This document shows positions 25,970 to 34,490 of a stretch of 37,227 nt of DNA, one piece after another; positions within the stretch are counted from its first letter, which is position 1; every line of letters begins with the position of its first letter. This DNA is from Flaviramulus sp. GTDB taxonomy: Bacteria > Bacteroidota > Bacteroidia > Flavobacteriales > Flavobacteriaceae. Location of the stretch: the NCBI RefSeq assembly GCF_013001275.1, contig NZ_JABDMV010000031.1:1-37227 (forward strand), written 5' to 3'. The notes under the pieces are model-generated. The model searched no databases and was not told where the DNA came from. It saw only the letters and a program-made list of their open reading frames with translations. Both the position numbers and the translations under genes were made by a program.

Positions 25970-28420
25970 ATGAAGAAATCTAATTTTATTAGCCTTGACA
26001 GTTTGTCATTACAGGATTTTGATGAAAATTCAGAATTAATCCCGTTAATGACTCCTGAAGATGAAGAAGCTATCAATAATGAAAAACTACCAGAAACTTT
26101 ACCAATATTATCATTAAGAAATACGGTGTTGTTTCCAGGAGTAGTTATACCTATCACTGCGGGTAGAGATAAGTCAATAAAACTTATAAATGATGCTAAT
26201 AAAGGCGGAAAAGTTATTGGTGTTGTTGCTCAAAAAGACGAATCTGTAGAAAACCCGACGGCAAAAGAAATTAATGAAACGGGAACTGTTGCAAGAATTT
26301 TGCGTGTTTTGAAAATGCCTGATGGAAATGTTACTGTAATTATACAAGGAAAAAAACGTTTTAAAGTAGCCGAAGTTCTTACAGAAGATCCTTATATGAC
26401 GGCTACTATCAGAGATATTCCGGAAGCTAAGCCAGCCATAAAAAACAAAGAATTTAAAGCTATAATTGATTCTATTAAAGAATTAGCCCTCGAGATTATT
26501 AAAGAAAGTCCGAACATTCCTAGTGAAGCATCTTTTGCGATAAAGAATATTGAAAGCAGCTCTTTTTTAGTGAATTTTGTGTCTTCCAATATGAATCTTT
26601 CTGTTTCTGAGAAACAGTCACTTTTAGAAATGGATGATTTAAAAAAGCGTGCACTTGCCACGCTTAAATTCATGAATGTTGAATTCCAAAAACTTGAACT
26701 GAAAAATGATATTCAATCTAAAGTTCAGATGGATATGAGCCAACAACAGCGCGAGTATTTCTTACATCAGCAAATGAAAACCATTCAAGAAGAATTGGGT
26801 GGCGTAAATCACGATGAAGAAATTGATGAGATGAAATCTAGAGCCATCGAAAAAAGTTGGGATGAAAAAGTAGCAAAACATTTTGATAAAGAGCTAGCCA
26901 AAATGCAGCGCATGAATCCGCAAGTCGCGGAGTATTCAATTCAGCGTAACTATTTAGAATTGTTTTTAGATTTACCATGGAACGAATTTAGTAAGGATAA
27001 ATTCGATCTAAAAAGAGCTATGAAAATCTTAGATAGAGATCATTTTGGATTAGAAGATGTAAAACGAAGAATTATTGAGTATTTAGCCGTTTTAAAACTC
27101 CGTAATGATATGAAATCGCCTATTCTATGTCTTTATGGTCCTCCAGGTGTTGGAAAAACGTCTTTAGGAAAATCGATTGCCGAGGCATTAGGGAGAGAAT
27201 ATGTTCGTATTTCTTTAGGAGGTTTGCGAGATGAAGCCGAAATAAGAGGACACAGAAAAACTTATATAGGTGCGATGCCTGGTCGTATAGTACAAAGTTT
27301 GAAAAAGGCAGGAACTTCAAATCCAGTATTTGTTTTAGATGAAATAGATAAATTATCAAATTCAAATCAAGGAGATCCTTCTTCAGCAATGTTGGAAGTT
27401 TTAGATCCAGAGCAAAACAACGAGTTTTATGATAATTTTTTAGAAATGGGTTACGACCTATCAAAAGTTATGTTTATAGCAACATGTAATAGTTTGTCAA
27501 CTATTCAACCGGCACTACGTGATAGAATGGAGATAATAGATGTAACAGGTTACACTATTGAAGAGAAAGTTGAGATTGCGAAACGACATTTACTGCCAAA
27601 ACAACTTAAAGAACACGGTTTAACAGATAAACACTTAAAAATAGGCAAACCTCAATTAGAAAAAATAGTAGAAGGTTACACGCGAGAATCTGGCGTTCGT
27701 GGTCTAGAAAAACAAATAGCTAAAATGGTGAGATATGCTGCCAAAAATATAGCTATGGAAGAAAACTACAATTTAAAAATATCGAATGAGGATATTGTTG
27801 AAGTTTTAGGTGGTCCAAAATTAGAACGTGATAAATATGAAAACAATAATGTAGCGGGAGTTGTTACAGGATTGGCTTGGACACGAGTTGGTGGCGATAT
27901 TTTATTTATAGAATCCATCCTATCAAAAGGAAAAGGAGCTATGAATATTACTGGTAACCTTGGAAAAGTAATGAAAGAATCAGCTACGATTGCTATGGAA
28001 TATATTAAATCAAATGCTGATGAATTTGGTATAAAATCATCTATTTTTGAAAATTACAATGTGCATATTCATGTTCCTGAAGGGGCAACTCCAAAAGATG
28101 GGCCTAGTGCCGGAGTCACAATGTTGACTTCGCTAGTGTCATTATTTACTCAACGAAAAGTAAAAAAGAGTTTAGCTATGACCGGTGAAATTACGCTTCG
28201 TGGAAAAGTACTTCCTGTTGGCGGAATTAAAGAAAAAATTTTAGCAGCAAAGCGTGCCAGAATAAAAGAGATTTTAATGTGTGAAGAAAACCGTCGAGAT
28301 ATTGAAGAAATTAAACCTGAATATCTAAAAGGCTTAACGTTTCATTATGTATCAGATATGAGTGAAGTTGTTAAATTGGCGCTCACTAATCAAAAAGTTA
28401 AAAACCCGAAAAAATTATAA
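25970..28420 (+). CDS. lon: ATP-dependent protease Lon
   Basis: 816 residues, the full length for Lon. The LON substrate-binding domain runs from about 40 to 245 ([19 protein letters not shown]), followed by a coiled helical part ([17 protein letters not shown]). The AAA+ module has Walker [10 protein letters not shown] (from Gly390) and Walker [11 protein letters not shown]. The C-terminal protease has the Ser-Lys dyad [10 protein letters not shown] (Ser713) and GGIKEKIL (Lys756), 43 residues apart as in E. coli Lon. It degrades misfolded and regulatory proteins. An N-terminal acidic extension of about 40 residues is present. A terminator follows directly, so porQ has its own promoter. Confidence 0.97.
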   Translation: MKKSNFISLDSLSLQDFDENSELIPLMTPEDEEAINNEKLPETLPILSLRNTVLFPGVVIPITAGRDKSIKLINDANKGGKVIGVVAQKDESVENPTAKEINETGTVARILRVLKMPDGNVTVIIQGKKRFKVAEVLTEDPYMTATIRDIPEAKPAIKNKEFKAIIDSIKELALEIIKESPNIPSEASFAIKNIESSSFLVNFVSSNMNLSVSEKQSLLEMDDLKKRALATLKFMNVEFQKLELKNDIQSKVQMDMSQQQREYFLHQQMKTIQEELGGVNHDEEIDEMKSRAIEKSWDEKVAKHFDKELAKMQRMNPQVAEYSIQRNYLELFLDLPWNEFSKDKFDLKRAMKILDRDHFGLEDVKRRIIEYLAVLKLRNDMKSPILCLYGPPGVGKTSLGKSIAEALGREYVRISLGGLRDEAEIRGHRKTYIGAMPGRIVQSLKKAGTSNPVFVLDEIDKLSNSNQGDPSSAMLEVLDPEQNNEFYDNFLEMGYDLSKVMFIATCNSLSTIQPALRDRMEIIDVTGYTIEEKVEIAKRHLLPKQLKEHGLTDKHLKIGKPQLEKIVEGYTRESGVRGLEKQIAKMVRYAAKNIAMEENYNLKISNEDIVEVLGGPKLERDKYENNNVAGVVTGLAWTRVGGDILFIESILSKGKGAMNITGNLGKVMKESATIAMEYIKSNADEFGIKSSIFENYNVHIHVPEGATPKDGPSAGVTMLTSLVSLFTQRKVKKSLAMTGEITLRGKVLPVGGIKEKILAAKRARIKEILMCEENRRDIEEIKPEYLKGLTFHYVSDMSEVVKLALTNQKVKNPKKL

Positions 28421-28426
28421 TGTTAG

Positions 28427-28453
28427 AGCCTCGATTAATTTCGAGGTTTTTTT
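28427..28453 (+). terminator. Intrinsic terminator of lon
   Basis: CCTCGA (28429-28434) pairs perfectly with TCGAGG (28441-28446) and is followed by seven T. It begins eight bases after the lon stop. Confidence 0.9.
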
Positions 28454-28500
28454 ATGATTTAAAATAAATGATACATGCAATCGTTTTAAGATAGATTTAC

Positions 28501-28508
28501 TTACTTTG
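28501..28508 (+). promoter_or_regulatory. Possible -7 element of porQ
   Basis: TTACTTTG differs from TAnnTTTG at one position and lies 10 bases before the porQ ATG. Its placement behind the lon terminator supports a promoter here, but the match is not exact. Confidence 0.4.
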
Positions 28509-28518
28509 TATCGTAAAT

Positions 28519-29538
28519 ATGCTAAGAAAAATTATCTCCATTTTTTGTGTGCTCATTACTACTTTATCTTTTTCGCAGGTAGGAGGAGAGTCTACCTACC
28601 AATTTTTGAATTTAATGTCATCACCTCGTCAAGCAGCTTTAGGTGGTAAAGTGTTAACTAACGTAGATTACGATGTGACACAGGGGTTATTTAACCCTGC
28701 AACTATAAATATCGAAATGGATAATCAATTGGCGGTAAATTATTCAAGTTATTTAGGTGGTATAAGTTACGGTACAGCGTCTTATGCATATACAGTTGAT
28801 AGAAGAACCCAAACATTTCATGCTGGAATAACATATATAAACTATGGCTCATTTGATGGTTACGATGAATCCGGTAATTCTACTGGGTCTTTTACCGGGA
28901 ATGAAGCTGCCTTGTCTTTTGGGCATTCAACACAATTAGGATATTCCGACTTTTATTTTGGAGGAAATTTAAAGCTAATAACTTCAAAATTAGAACAATA
29001 TAATTCGTTAGGCGTAGCCACAGATTTAGGTTTAATTTATATAAATGAAAAATTAGATTTTAAAGCCGCTCTAGTAATTAGAAATTTAGGAACACAAATA
29101 ACAACCTATGCCGGACTGCGTGAATCTATTCCTTTTGAAGTTGCTTTCGGGATGTCGCAACGCTTAGAAAATGTACCAATTAGGTGGCATTTTACATTAG
29201 AGAATTTACAAGAATGGCCAATTTCAAGACCAAACCCGGCCCGTACAACTAGCGATTTAAGTGGAAACCAAACAAACGAAAAAATTGGCTTCGTAGGTCA
29301 AGTAATAAGGCACACAATATTTGGGGCAGAATTATTTCCAGAAGGAGGTTTTAATATACGTTTAGGTTATAATTTTCGAAGAGGCGAAGATCTTAGAATA
29401 GTAGATCAACGTAACTTCTCAGGCCTGTCGGCAGGAATATCTATTAAAATGAATAAACTGCGATTTAGTTATACACATGCAAAATATTCTAGTGCTGCAA
29501 ATTCAAACTTCTTTGGATTGCAAATAGATTTACAATAA
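28519..29538 (+). CDS. porQ: Type IX secretion system protein PorQ
   Basis: 339 residues with a signal peptide (MLRKIISIFCVLITTLSFSQ). The mature start GGESTYQFLNLMSSPRQAAL and the repeated beta strands with NPATINIEMDNQLAVNYSSY are characteristic of PorQ, an outer-membrane beta-barrel of the FadL-like fold. In Porphyromonas it works with PorU, PorV and PorZ in the attachment complex that processes and anchors cargo with C-terminal signals. The other T9SS genes are not in the window, which is usual because they are scattered. Placement beside lon and cmk is, from memory, common in Bacteroidota. Confidence 0.88.
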   Translation: MLRKIISIFCVLITTLSFSQVGGESTYQFLNLMSSPRQAALGGKVLTNVDYDVTQGLFNPATINIEMDNQLAVNYSSYLGGISYGTASYAYTVDRRTQTFHAGITYINYGSFDGYDESGNSTGSFTGNEAALSFGHSTQLGYSDFYFGGNLKLITSKLEQYNSLGVATDLGLIYINEKLDFKAALVIRNLGTQITTYAGLRESIPFEVAFGMSQRLENVPIRWHFTLENLQEWPISRPNPARTTSDLSGNQTNEKIGFVGQVIRHTIFGAELFPEGGFNIRLGYNFRRGEDLRIVDQRNFSGLSAGISIKMNKLRFSYTHAKYSSAANSNFFGLQIDLQ

Positions 29539-29543
29539 ATACC

Positions 29544-29551
29544 TATTTTTG
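29544..29551 (+). promoter_or_regulatory. -7 promoter element of cmk
   Basis: TATTTTTG is an exact TAnnTTTG match, 17 bases before the cmk ATG. A TTG at 29518-29520 is 23 bases upstream and may be the -33 contact. Confidence 0.55.
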
Positions 29552-29568
29552 TTCATTCAAAATGTGTT

Positions 29569-30264
29569 ATGACAAAAATTACTATAGCTATAGATGGGTA
29601 TTCTTCAACCGGAAAAAGTACTATAGCTAAGCAGCTTGCAAAACATTTAGGATATGTTTACGTAGACACTGGAGCTATGTACCGGGCTGTTACGTATTAT
29701 GCGATGCAAAACGGACTTATCAATGATTCAGATTTTAATAAGGAAGCATTAATATTTCAATTGCCAAAAATTGAAATTACCTTTGAATTTAATTCAAAAT
29801 TAGGCTTTGCAGAAGTTTATCTAAATGGTGTTAATGTTGAAAAAGATATTCGTACCCTGGAAGTTTCAAGTTTTGTGAGTAAAGTTTCAACAGTTTCAGA
29901 AGTTCGTCAAAAACTAGTAGAGCAACAACAAAAATTTGGAAAAAATAAAGGTGTGGTAATGGATGGTAGAGATATTGGGACCGTAGTTTTTCCAGATGCA
30001 GAGCTTAAATTGTTTATGACTGCTTCTGCAGAAACAAGAGCTAAAAGACGTTTTGATGAATTAATTGAACGTGGAGACAAAGTGATTTATCAAGATGTTT
30101 TAAAAAATGTTGAAGAACGCGATTATATTGATTCTAATAGAGATGATTCCCCTTTAGTAAAAGCTTATGACGCTATTGAAATTGATAATTCAAATATGAC
30201 TTTAAAAGATCAATTCAATAAAATCTTGAAATTAGTTAAAATGACTTTGGAAGATTGTGAATAA
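29569..30264 (+). CDS. cmk: Cytidylate kinase
   Basis: 231 residues. CMK phosphorylates CMP and dCMP to the diphosphates. The P-loop is IDGYSSTGKSTIA (about 9-21). The CMP-binding and NMP-fold marks YVDTGAMYRAVTYYA, VMDGRDIGTVVFPDAELKLF and RDYIDSNRDDSPL are present. The serines in place of the usual GPSGSGKS do not alter the Lys-Ser/Thr pair. The gene has its own promoter word but may also be read through from porQ, 30 bases upstream. Confidence 0.95.
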   Translation: MTKITIAIDGYSSTGKSTIAKQLAKHLGYVYVDTGAMYRAVTYYAMQNGLINDSDFNKEALIFQLPKIEITFEFNSKLGFAEVYLNGVNVEKDIRTLEVSSFVSKVSTVSEVRQKLVEQQQKFGKNKGVVMDGRDIGTVVFPDAELKLFMTASAETRAKRRFDELIERGDKVIYQDVLKNVEERDYIDSNRDDSPLVKAYDAIEIDNSNMTLKDQFNKILKLVKMTLEDCE

Positions 30265-30298
30265 AAAAAAGCGAATCATTAAATAAATAAAGATTCGC
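30263..30298 (-). terminator. Terminator of the BON/LysM gene
   Basis: GCGAATC (30271-30277) pairs perfectly with GATTCGC (30292-30298) around a 14-base loop. On the minus strand the stem is followed by eight T (30263-30270). It overlaps the end of cmk by two bases. It may also help end cmk transcripts, though no T-run follows on that strand. Confidence 0.75.
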
Positions 30299-30323
30299 CA
30301 TTTAAGTTTTATTGAATTGACTC

Positions 30324-30701
30324 CTAGATATTTGGAATAATTAATTCCTGATCTGGATGAATTAAATCTGGATTCTTTAAGATATCAGAATTAGCTTTAA
30401 ATATCAATTGGTATTTTGATGCATTACCGTAATAATGCTTAGCAATTTTACCTAAAGTTTCTCCTCTTTTTACAGTGTGTCTAGCAAAAACACTCTCATC
30501 TGCCACTTGAATATTAGCCTTGATATCTGAAGGGTTTGATCCGCCAATTTCTTTTATTTTATCCCAAAGTATATTTTTTTCATACTGTGTTTTAGCGGTA
30601 CCTTTAATTTTTAATACACCATTTTCTTCTGTTACTTCACCGCCTTGGATGTTTAATTCTTCGCCTAAATCCAATACTGGCTGGTATTTTGCTTTAATCA
30701 T
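30324..30701 (-). CDS. BON- and LysM-domain protein (Kbp/YgaU-like)
   Basis: 125 residues. Residues about 1-68 form a BON-like domain (GGEVTEENGVLKIKGTAKTQ, KIKEIGGSNPSDIKANIQV). Residues about 75-124 are one LysM domain (HTVKRGETLGKIAKHYYGNA, NPDLIHPDQELIIP). E. coli Kbp has the same two domains and binds potassium; this protein is shorter at the N-terminus. No signal peptide is seen, as in Kbp, so it is cytoplasmic or leaves the cell by an unknown route. It is divergent from rpsA. Function in Bacteroidota is not known to me. Confidence 0.88.
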   Translation of the reverse strand: MIKAKYQPVLDLGEELNIQGGEVTEENGVLKIKGTAKTQYEKNILWDKIKEIGGSNPSDIKANIQVADESVFARHTVKRGETLGKIAKHYYGNASKYQLIFKANSDILKNPDLIHPDQELIIPNI

Positions 30702-30721
30702 GATTTGTAAATTTTTAGTAA

Positions 30722-30793
30722 TTATTTTCTATGAGCAATATAGTGAATTATTTTCTCACATCATATTAAATAATTGTTACTATTTTATTTTCT
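30722..30793. repeat. Threefold TTATTTTCT repeat upstream of rpsA
   Basis: TTATTTTCT occurs at 30722-30730, 30748-30756 and 30785-30793; the first two share the longer AATTATTTTCT and the last two share TTATTTTCTCA. Spacings are 26 and 37 bases. They lie between the divergent BON/LysM gene and the rpsA -7 element, so they may be upstream activating or regulator sites; chance is possible in AT-rich DNA. Confidence 0.45.
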
Positions 30794-30822
30794 CATTTTT
30801 AGGTAATTCTATCAAAATAATG

Positions 30823-30830
30823 TATTTTTG
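30823..30830 (+). promoter_or_regulatory. -7 promoter element of rpsA
   Basis: TATTTTTG is an exact TAnnTTTG match. Transcription starting a few bases after it would leave a leader of about 110 bases, unusually long for this window, which contains the pairing segments described at 30841-30953. Confidence 0.6.
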
Positions 30831-30840
30831 CACTCCTTTT

Positions 30841-30953
30841 AGCAAATCATTGGAAAGATAAAAGGGTAAACTAAAATAAAAATAACACTTCTGTTTGTTA
30901 TTTGCTTAAATCTTCCGAAACATTCAGAATACAAAATATAATCAGCAAATGGC
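30841..30953 (+). promoter_or_regulatory. rpsA leader with competing pairings that can hide the start codon
   Basis: The leader segment 30897-30906 (GTTATTTGCT) can pair with AGCAAATGGC (30944-30953), which contains the rpsA ATG (30949-30951): eight Watson-Crick and two G-U pairs. The same segment is the 3' arm of a hairpin AAATAACA (30880-30887) / TGTTATTT (30896-30903), and its ATTTGCT part also pairs perfectly with AGCAAAT at 30841-30847. The three structures exclude each other. S1 is known to repress its own translation in E. coli; a similar role for this fold is inference. Confidence 0.5.
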
Positions 30954-32862
30954 TGAAAAAGCAAAACAAGCTGAAGTTGAAGCAACTGATGCTCCAACAG
31001 TAGAAGCTCCAGTAGTATCTGAAGCTAAAGCAAATCCCGAAAAATTCTTAAAAGACTTTAACTGGCATAACTATCAAGAAGGTATTGATGAGGTTGATGA
31101 CAAACAACTTAAAGAATTTGAAAAATTAGTAGCCGCAAATTTCGTTGACACTCTTGATGACGAAGTTGTTGAAGGAACTGTAGTGCATATTTCTGATAGA
31201 GATGCTATTATAGATATCAATGCTAAATCTGAAGGTGTTATTTCATTAAATGAATTTCGTTACAACCCTGGTTTAAAAGTAGGGGACAAAGTAGAAGTTT
31301 TAATTGATGTTCGTGAAGACGCAACAGGTCAATTAGTATTATCTCACAGAAAAGCACGTGTAATTCAAGCATGGGATCGTGTTAATAAAGCACACGAAAC
31401 TGGTGAAATCGTAAATGGTTTTGTTAAATGCAGAACAAAAGGTGGAATGATTGTAGATGTTTTCGGAATTGAAGCATTCTTACCAGGTTCTCAAATTGAT
31501 GTTAAACCAATTAGAGATTACGATCAATACGTAAATAAAACTATGGAATTTAAAGTTGTGAAAATCAACCACGAATTCAAAAATGTAGTAGTTTCTCATA
31601 AAGCACTTATTGAAGCCGATATTGAAGAACAAAAGAAAGAAATCATTGGTCAATTAGAAAAAGGTCAAGTATTAGAAGGTATTGTTAAAAACATTACTTC
31701 TTACGGTGTTTTCATCGATCTTGGCGGTGTTGACGGATTAGTTCATATTACAGATTTATCTTGGTCTAGAATCAATCATCCAAATGAGATTGTTGAATTA
31801 GATCAAAAATTAAATGTTGTTATCCTTGATTTTGATGAAAACAAATCTAGAATCCAATTAGGATTAAAACAATTAAGTAAACATCCATGGGAAGCTTTAG
31901 CTGATACTGTAAAAGTAGGAGATAAAGTAAAAGGTAAAGTAGTTGTAATCGCTGATTATGGTGCATTTATTGAAGTAGCTGATGGCGTTGAAGGTTTAAT
32001 TCATGTTTCTGAAATGTCATGGTCTACACATTTACGTTCTGCACAAGATTTCGTTTCTGTAGGAGATGTGGTTGAAGCACAAATCTTAACTTTAGATAGA
32101 GAAGATCGTAAAATGTCACTTGGTATCAAGCAATTATCTGCAGATCCATGGACTGATATAACTGGCAAATACCCATTAGGTTCTAAGCATACTGGTATTG
32201 TACGTAACTTTACAAATTTTGGTGTTTTTGTTGAATTAGAAGAAGGTATTGAAGGGTTAATTTACATCTCAGATTTATCTTGGACTAAGAAAATCAAACA
32301 TCCATCTGAGTTTTGTGCAGTTGGTGATAAGTTAGATGTTGTCGTTTTAGAATTAGATGTAGAAGGACGTAAATTAAGTTTAGGTCATAAGCAAACTACT
32401 TCTAATCCTTGGGATAAATATGAAACTGAATTCGCCTTAGAAACTGTTCATAAAGCAGCAATTTCTGAAATAGTTGATAAAGGAGCTACTATCGAATTCA
32501 ACGAGGATATCGTTGCATTTGTACCTTCTCGTCATCTCGAAAAGGAAGATGGTTCTAAACTTAAAAAAGGTGAAGAAGCAGAATTTAAAATTATCGAATT
32601 TAATAAAGAGTTTAAGCGCGTAGTGGCTTCTCATACAGCTATATTTAAAGCTGAAGAAGTTGCAAATGTAAAAGCGGCTGTTAAAAAAGCAGCAACTGCA
32701 GCAGCAGAAGCAAAACCTACTTTAGGTGATGCTAATGATGCTTTACAAGCTCTAAAAGATAAAATGGACGGAAAACCTGCTAAAGCTACAAAAGCAAAAG
32801 CGAAGCCAAAAGCAAAAGCTAAGCCAAAAGCAAAAGCTGAGCCAAAAGCTGAGAAAGAGTAA
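30949..32862 (+). CDS. rpsA: 30S ribosomal protein S1
   Basis: 637 residues. Six S1 (OB-fold) repeats can be followed: near residues 69 (VVEGTVVHISDRDAIIDI), 155 (GEIVNGFVKCRTKGGMIVDV), 237 (GQVLEGIVKNITSYGVFIDL), 322 (GDKVKGKVVVIADYGAFIEV), 409 (GSKHTGIVRNFTNFGVFVEL) and 495 (a degenerate last repeat, AAISEIVDKGATIEF). S1 binds mRNA and brings it to the 30S subunit. The N-terminus is an acidic Ala/Glu extension. The C-terminus from about 600 is a Lys/Ala/Pro tail made of KAKAKP-type repeats encoded by near-identical 18-base units. No Shine-Dalgarno sequence is visible. A strong terminator follows. Confidence 0.96.
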   Translation: MAEKAKQAEVEATDAPTVEAPVVSEAKANPEKFLKDFNWHNYQEGIDEVDDKQLKEFEKLVAANFVDTLDDEVVEGTVVHISDRDAIIDINAKSEGVISLNEFRYNPGLKVGDKVEVLIDVREDATGQLVLSHRKARVIQAWDRVNKAHETGEIVNGFVKCRTKGGMIVDVFGIEAFLPGSQIDVKPIRDYDQYVNKTMEFKVVKINHEFKNVVVSHKALIEADIEEQKKEIIGQLEKGQVLEGIVKNITSYGVFIDLGGVDGLVHITDLSWSRINHPNEIVELDQKLNVVILDFDENKSRIQLGLKQLSKHPWEALADTVKVGDKVKGKVVVIADYGAFIEVADGVEGLIHVSEMSWSTHLRSAQDFVSVGDVVEAQILTLDREDRKMSLGIKQLSADPWTDITGKYPLGSKHTGIVRNFTNFGVFVELEEGIEGLIYISDLSWTKKIKHPSEFCAVGDKLDVVVLELDVEGRKLSLGHKQTTSNPWDKYETEFALETVHKAAISEIVDKGATIEFNEDIVAFVPSRHLEKEDGSKLKKGEEAEFKIIEFNKEFKRVVASHTAIFKAEEVANVKAAVKKAATAAAEAKPTLGDANDALQALKDKMDGKPAKATKAKAKPKAKAKPKAKAEPKAEKE

Positions 32863-32881
32863 TTTTTCCATATTAGTAAAT

Positions 32882-32914
32882 AAAAAAGCCTTCAAGAAAT
32901 TGAAGGCTTTTTTT
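32882..32914 (+). terminator. Strong intrinsic terminator of rpsA
   Basis: A 14-base perfect stem (32882-32895 with 32900-32913) around a GAAA tetraloop, followed by T. The G/C core is GCCTTC / GAAGGC. It is 19 bases after the stop; the A-run and T-run make it usable on both strands. Confidence 0.93.
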
Positions 32915-32976
32915 ATGGAATAAAACAAAGCAGAATTAACTATAGGTATTATGTTTTTACTTCTAAAATTTTCCAT

Positions 32977-32984
32977 TACCTTTG
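32977..32984 (+). promoter_or_regulatory. -7 promoter element of the pyrR operon
   Basis: TACCTTTG is an exact TAnnTTTG match, 25 bases before the pyrR ATG. The transcript leader would be about 20 bases, with no space for a PyrR-dependent attenuator. Confidence 0.65.
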
Positions 32985-33009
32985 TATTCCAAATACGTTT
33001 GGATAGTAT

Positions 33010-33549
33010 ATGAGTCAAAAAGTTTTACTTAACGCAAAAGAGGTAAACATCATTCTTCATCGATTGGCTTGTCAACTAATTGAAAAACACAACAATTTTT
33101 CTAACACTGTTTTAATAGGCTTACAGCCTCGTGGGGTGTTTTTGGCTGATAGATTAGCCAAAATTCTTACCGATGATTATAAAATTAAAAATATTCAATT
33201 AGGATATTTAGATATTACATTTTATCGAGATGATTTTCGAAGAGGAGAAAAACCATTAGAAGCTAATTCTACAAAAATCAACTTTATAGTAGAAAATAAA
33301 AACATCGTATTTATTGATGATGTTTTATATACAGGCAGAAGTATAAGAGCAGCGCTAACTGCAATTCAATCATTTGGAAGACCTGATGAGATTGAACTGC
33401 TTACTTTAATTGATAGACGGTTTAGTAGACATTTACCAATTCAGCCAGATTATAGAGGACGGCAGGTAGATGTTATTAATAATGAAAAAGTAAAAGTAAA
33501 TTGGAAAGAATACGATAAGGAAGATTCTGTTTACTTAATTGACAAATAA
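33010..33549 (+). CDS. pyrR: PyrR: pyrimidine regulator / uracil phosphoribosyltransferase
   Basis: 179 residues. The PRPP-binding motif is VFIDDVLYTGRSIRAAL (about 100-116), and the other PyrR marks are IGLQPRGVFLADRLA, LDITFYRDDF and LIDRRFSRHLPIQPDYRGR. In Gram-positive bacteria PyrR binds leader RNA and ends pyr transcription when UMP is high, and it also has weak uracil phosphoribosyltransferase activity. The short leader here suggests the enzyme role, or a control site elsewhere. First gene of a five-gene operon; pyrB follows after eight bases. Confidence 0.95.
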   Translation: MSQKVLLNAKEVNIILHRLACQLIEKHNNFSNTVLIGLQPRGVFLADRLAKILTDDYKIKNIQLGYLDITFYRDDFRRGEKPLEANSTKINFIVENKNIVFIDDVLYTGRSIRAALTAIQSFGRPDEIELLTLIDRRFSRHLPIQPDYRGRQVDVINNEKVKVNWKEYDKEDSVYLIDK

Positions 33550-33557
33550 AAGAAACG

Positions 33558-34487
33558 ATGAGCGAATTAAGTGTTAATCACTTATTAGGAATAAAATATC
33601 TTAACAAAAAAGATATTCAACTTATTTTTGAAACTGCCGATCATTTTAAAGAGGTGATTAACAGACCGATTAAAAAAGTGCCTTCTCTTAGGGATATAAC
33701 CATTGCAAACCTATTTTTTGAAAACTCTACCCGAACAAAATTGTCTTTCGAACTTGCAGAAAAGCGATTATCTGCCGATATAATTAATTTTTCATCAGCT
33801 CAGTCTTCTGTAAAAAAAGGAGAGACTCTTATTGATACCGTAAGCAATATTTTATCTATGAAGGTGGATATGGTTGTTATGCGACACCCAAATCCAGGAG
33901 CAGGTGTGTTTTTATCTAAGCATGTAAATGCAAGTATAATAAATGCAGGCGATGGTGCACATGAACACCCTACACAAGCATTATTAGATTCGTATTCTAT
34001 TAGAGAAAAACTAGGCGAAGTAAAAGGAAAAAAAGTTGTTATTGTTGGAGATATTTTACACAGTCGCGTGGCACTTTCTAATATTTTTGCACTGCAATTA
34101 CAAGGCGCCCAAGTAATGGTGTGCGGACCAAAAACCTTATTGCCAAAGTATATCGGTAAGCTTGGAGTAAAAGTTGAAACAAACTTACGTAAAGCGCTTA
34201 ATTGGTGTGATGTAGCAAATATGCTTCGAGTCCAAAACGAACGTATGGATATTAATTATTTTCCATCAACTAGAGAATATACACAACAGTTTGGAGTTAA
34301 TAAAGATTTGCTGGATTCTTTGGATAAAGAAATAACAATCATGCATCCTGGACCAATAAATAGAGGCGTAGAAATTACAAGTGATGTTGCCGATTCCAAA
34401 CAATCTATAATATTGGAACAAGTCCAAAACGGTGTGGCTATTAGAATGGCAGTTATTTATTTGTTAGCTTCAAAAATTAAACAGTAA
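33558..34487 (+). CDS. pyrB: Aspartate carbamoyltransferase catalytic subunit
   Basis: 309 residues, the usual length. It joins carbamoyl phosphate and aspartate, the first committed step of pyrimidine synthesis. The carbamoyl-phosphate loop is FFENSTRTKLSFELAEKRL (about 53-71), then MRHPNPGAG, the HEHPTQALLDSYSI region and MHPGPINRGVEI. No regulatory chain gene pyrI is adjacent, so it is probably the unregulated class. Three bases separate it from the next gene. Confidence 0.97.
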   Translation: MSELSVNHLLGIKYLNKKDIQLIFETADHFKEVINRPIKKVPSLRDITIANLFFENSTRTKLSFELAEKRLSADIINFSSAQSSVKKGETLIDTVSNILSMKVDMVVMRHPNPGAGVFLSKHVNASIINAGDGAHEHPTQALLDSYSIREKLGEVKGKKVVIVGDILHSRVALSNIFALQLQGAQVMVCGPKTLLPKYIGKLGVKVETNLRKALNWCDVANMLRVQNERMDINYFPSTREYTQQFGVNKDLLDSLDKEITIMHPGPINRGVEITSDVADSKQSIILEQVQNGVAIRMAVIYLLASKIKQ

Positions 34488-34490
34488 AAT

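Noticed and set aside
32863-33009. PyrR attenuator before pyrR
   Set aside because: The single strong hairpin is the rpsA terminator, upstream of the pyrR promoter element; no antiterminator partner was found.
32752-33018. Minus-strand frame rich in Phe/Trp/Ser over the end of rpsA
   Set aside because: It is the antisense reading of the Lys/Ala repeat tail and the terminator.
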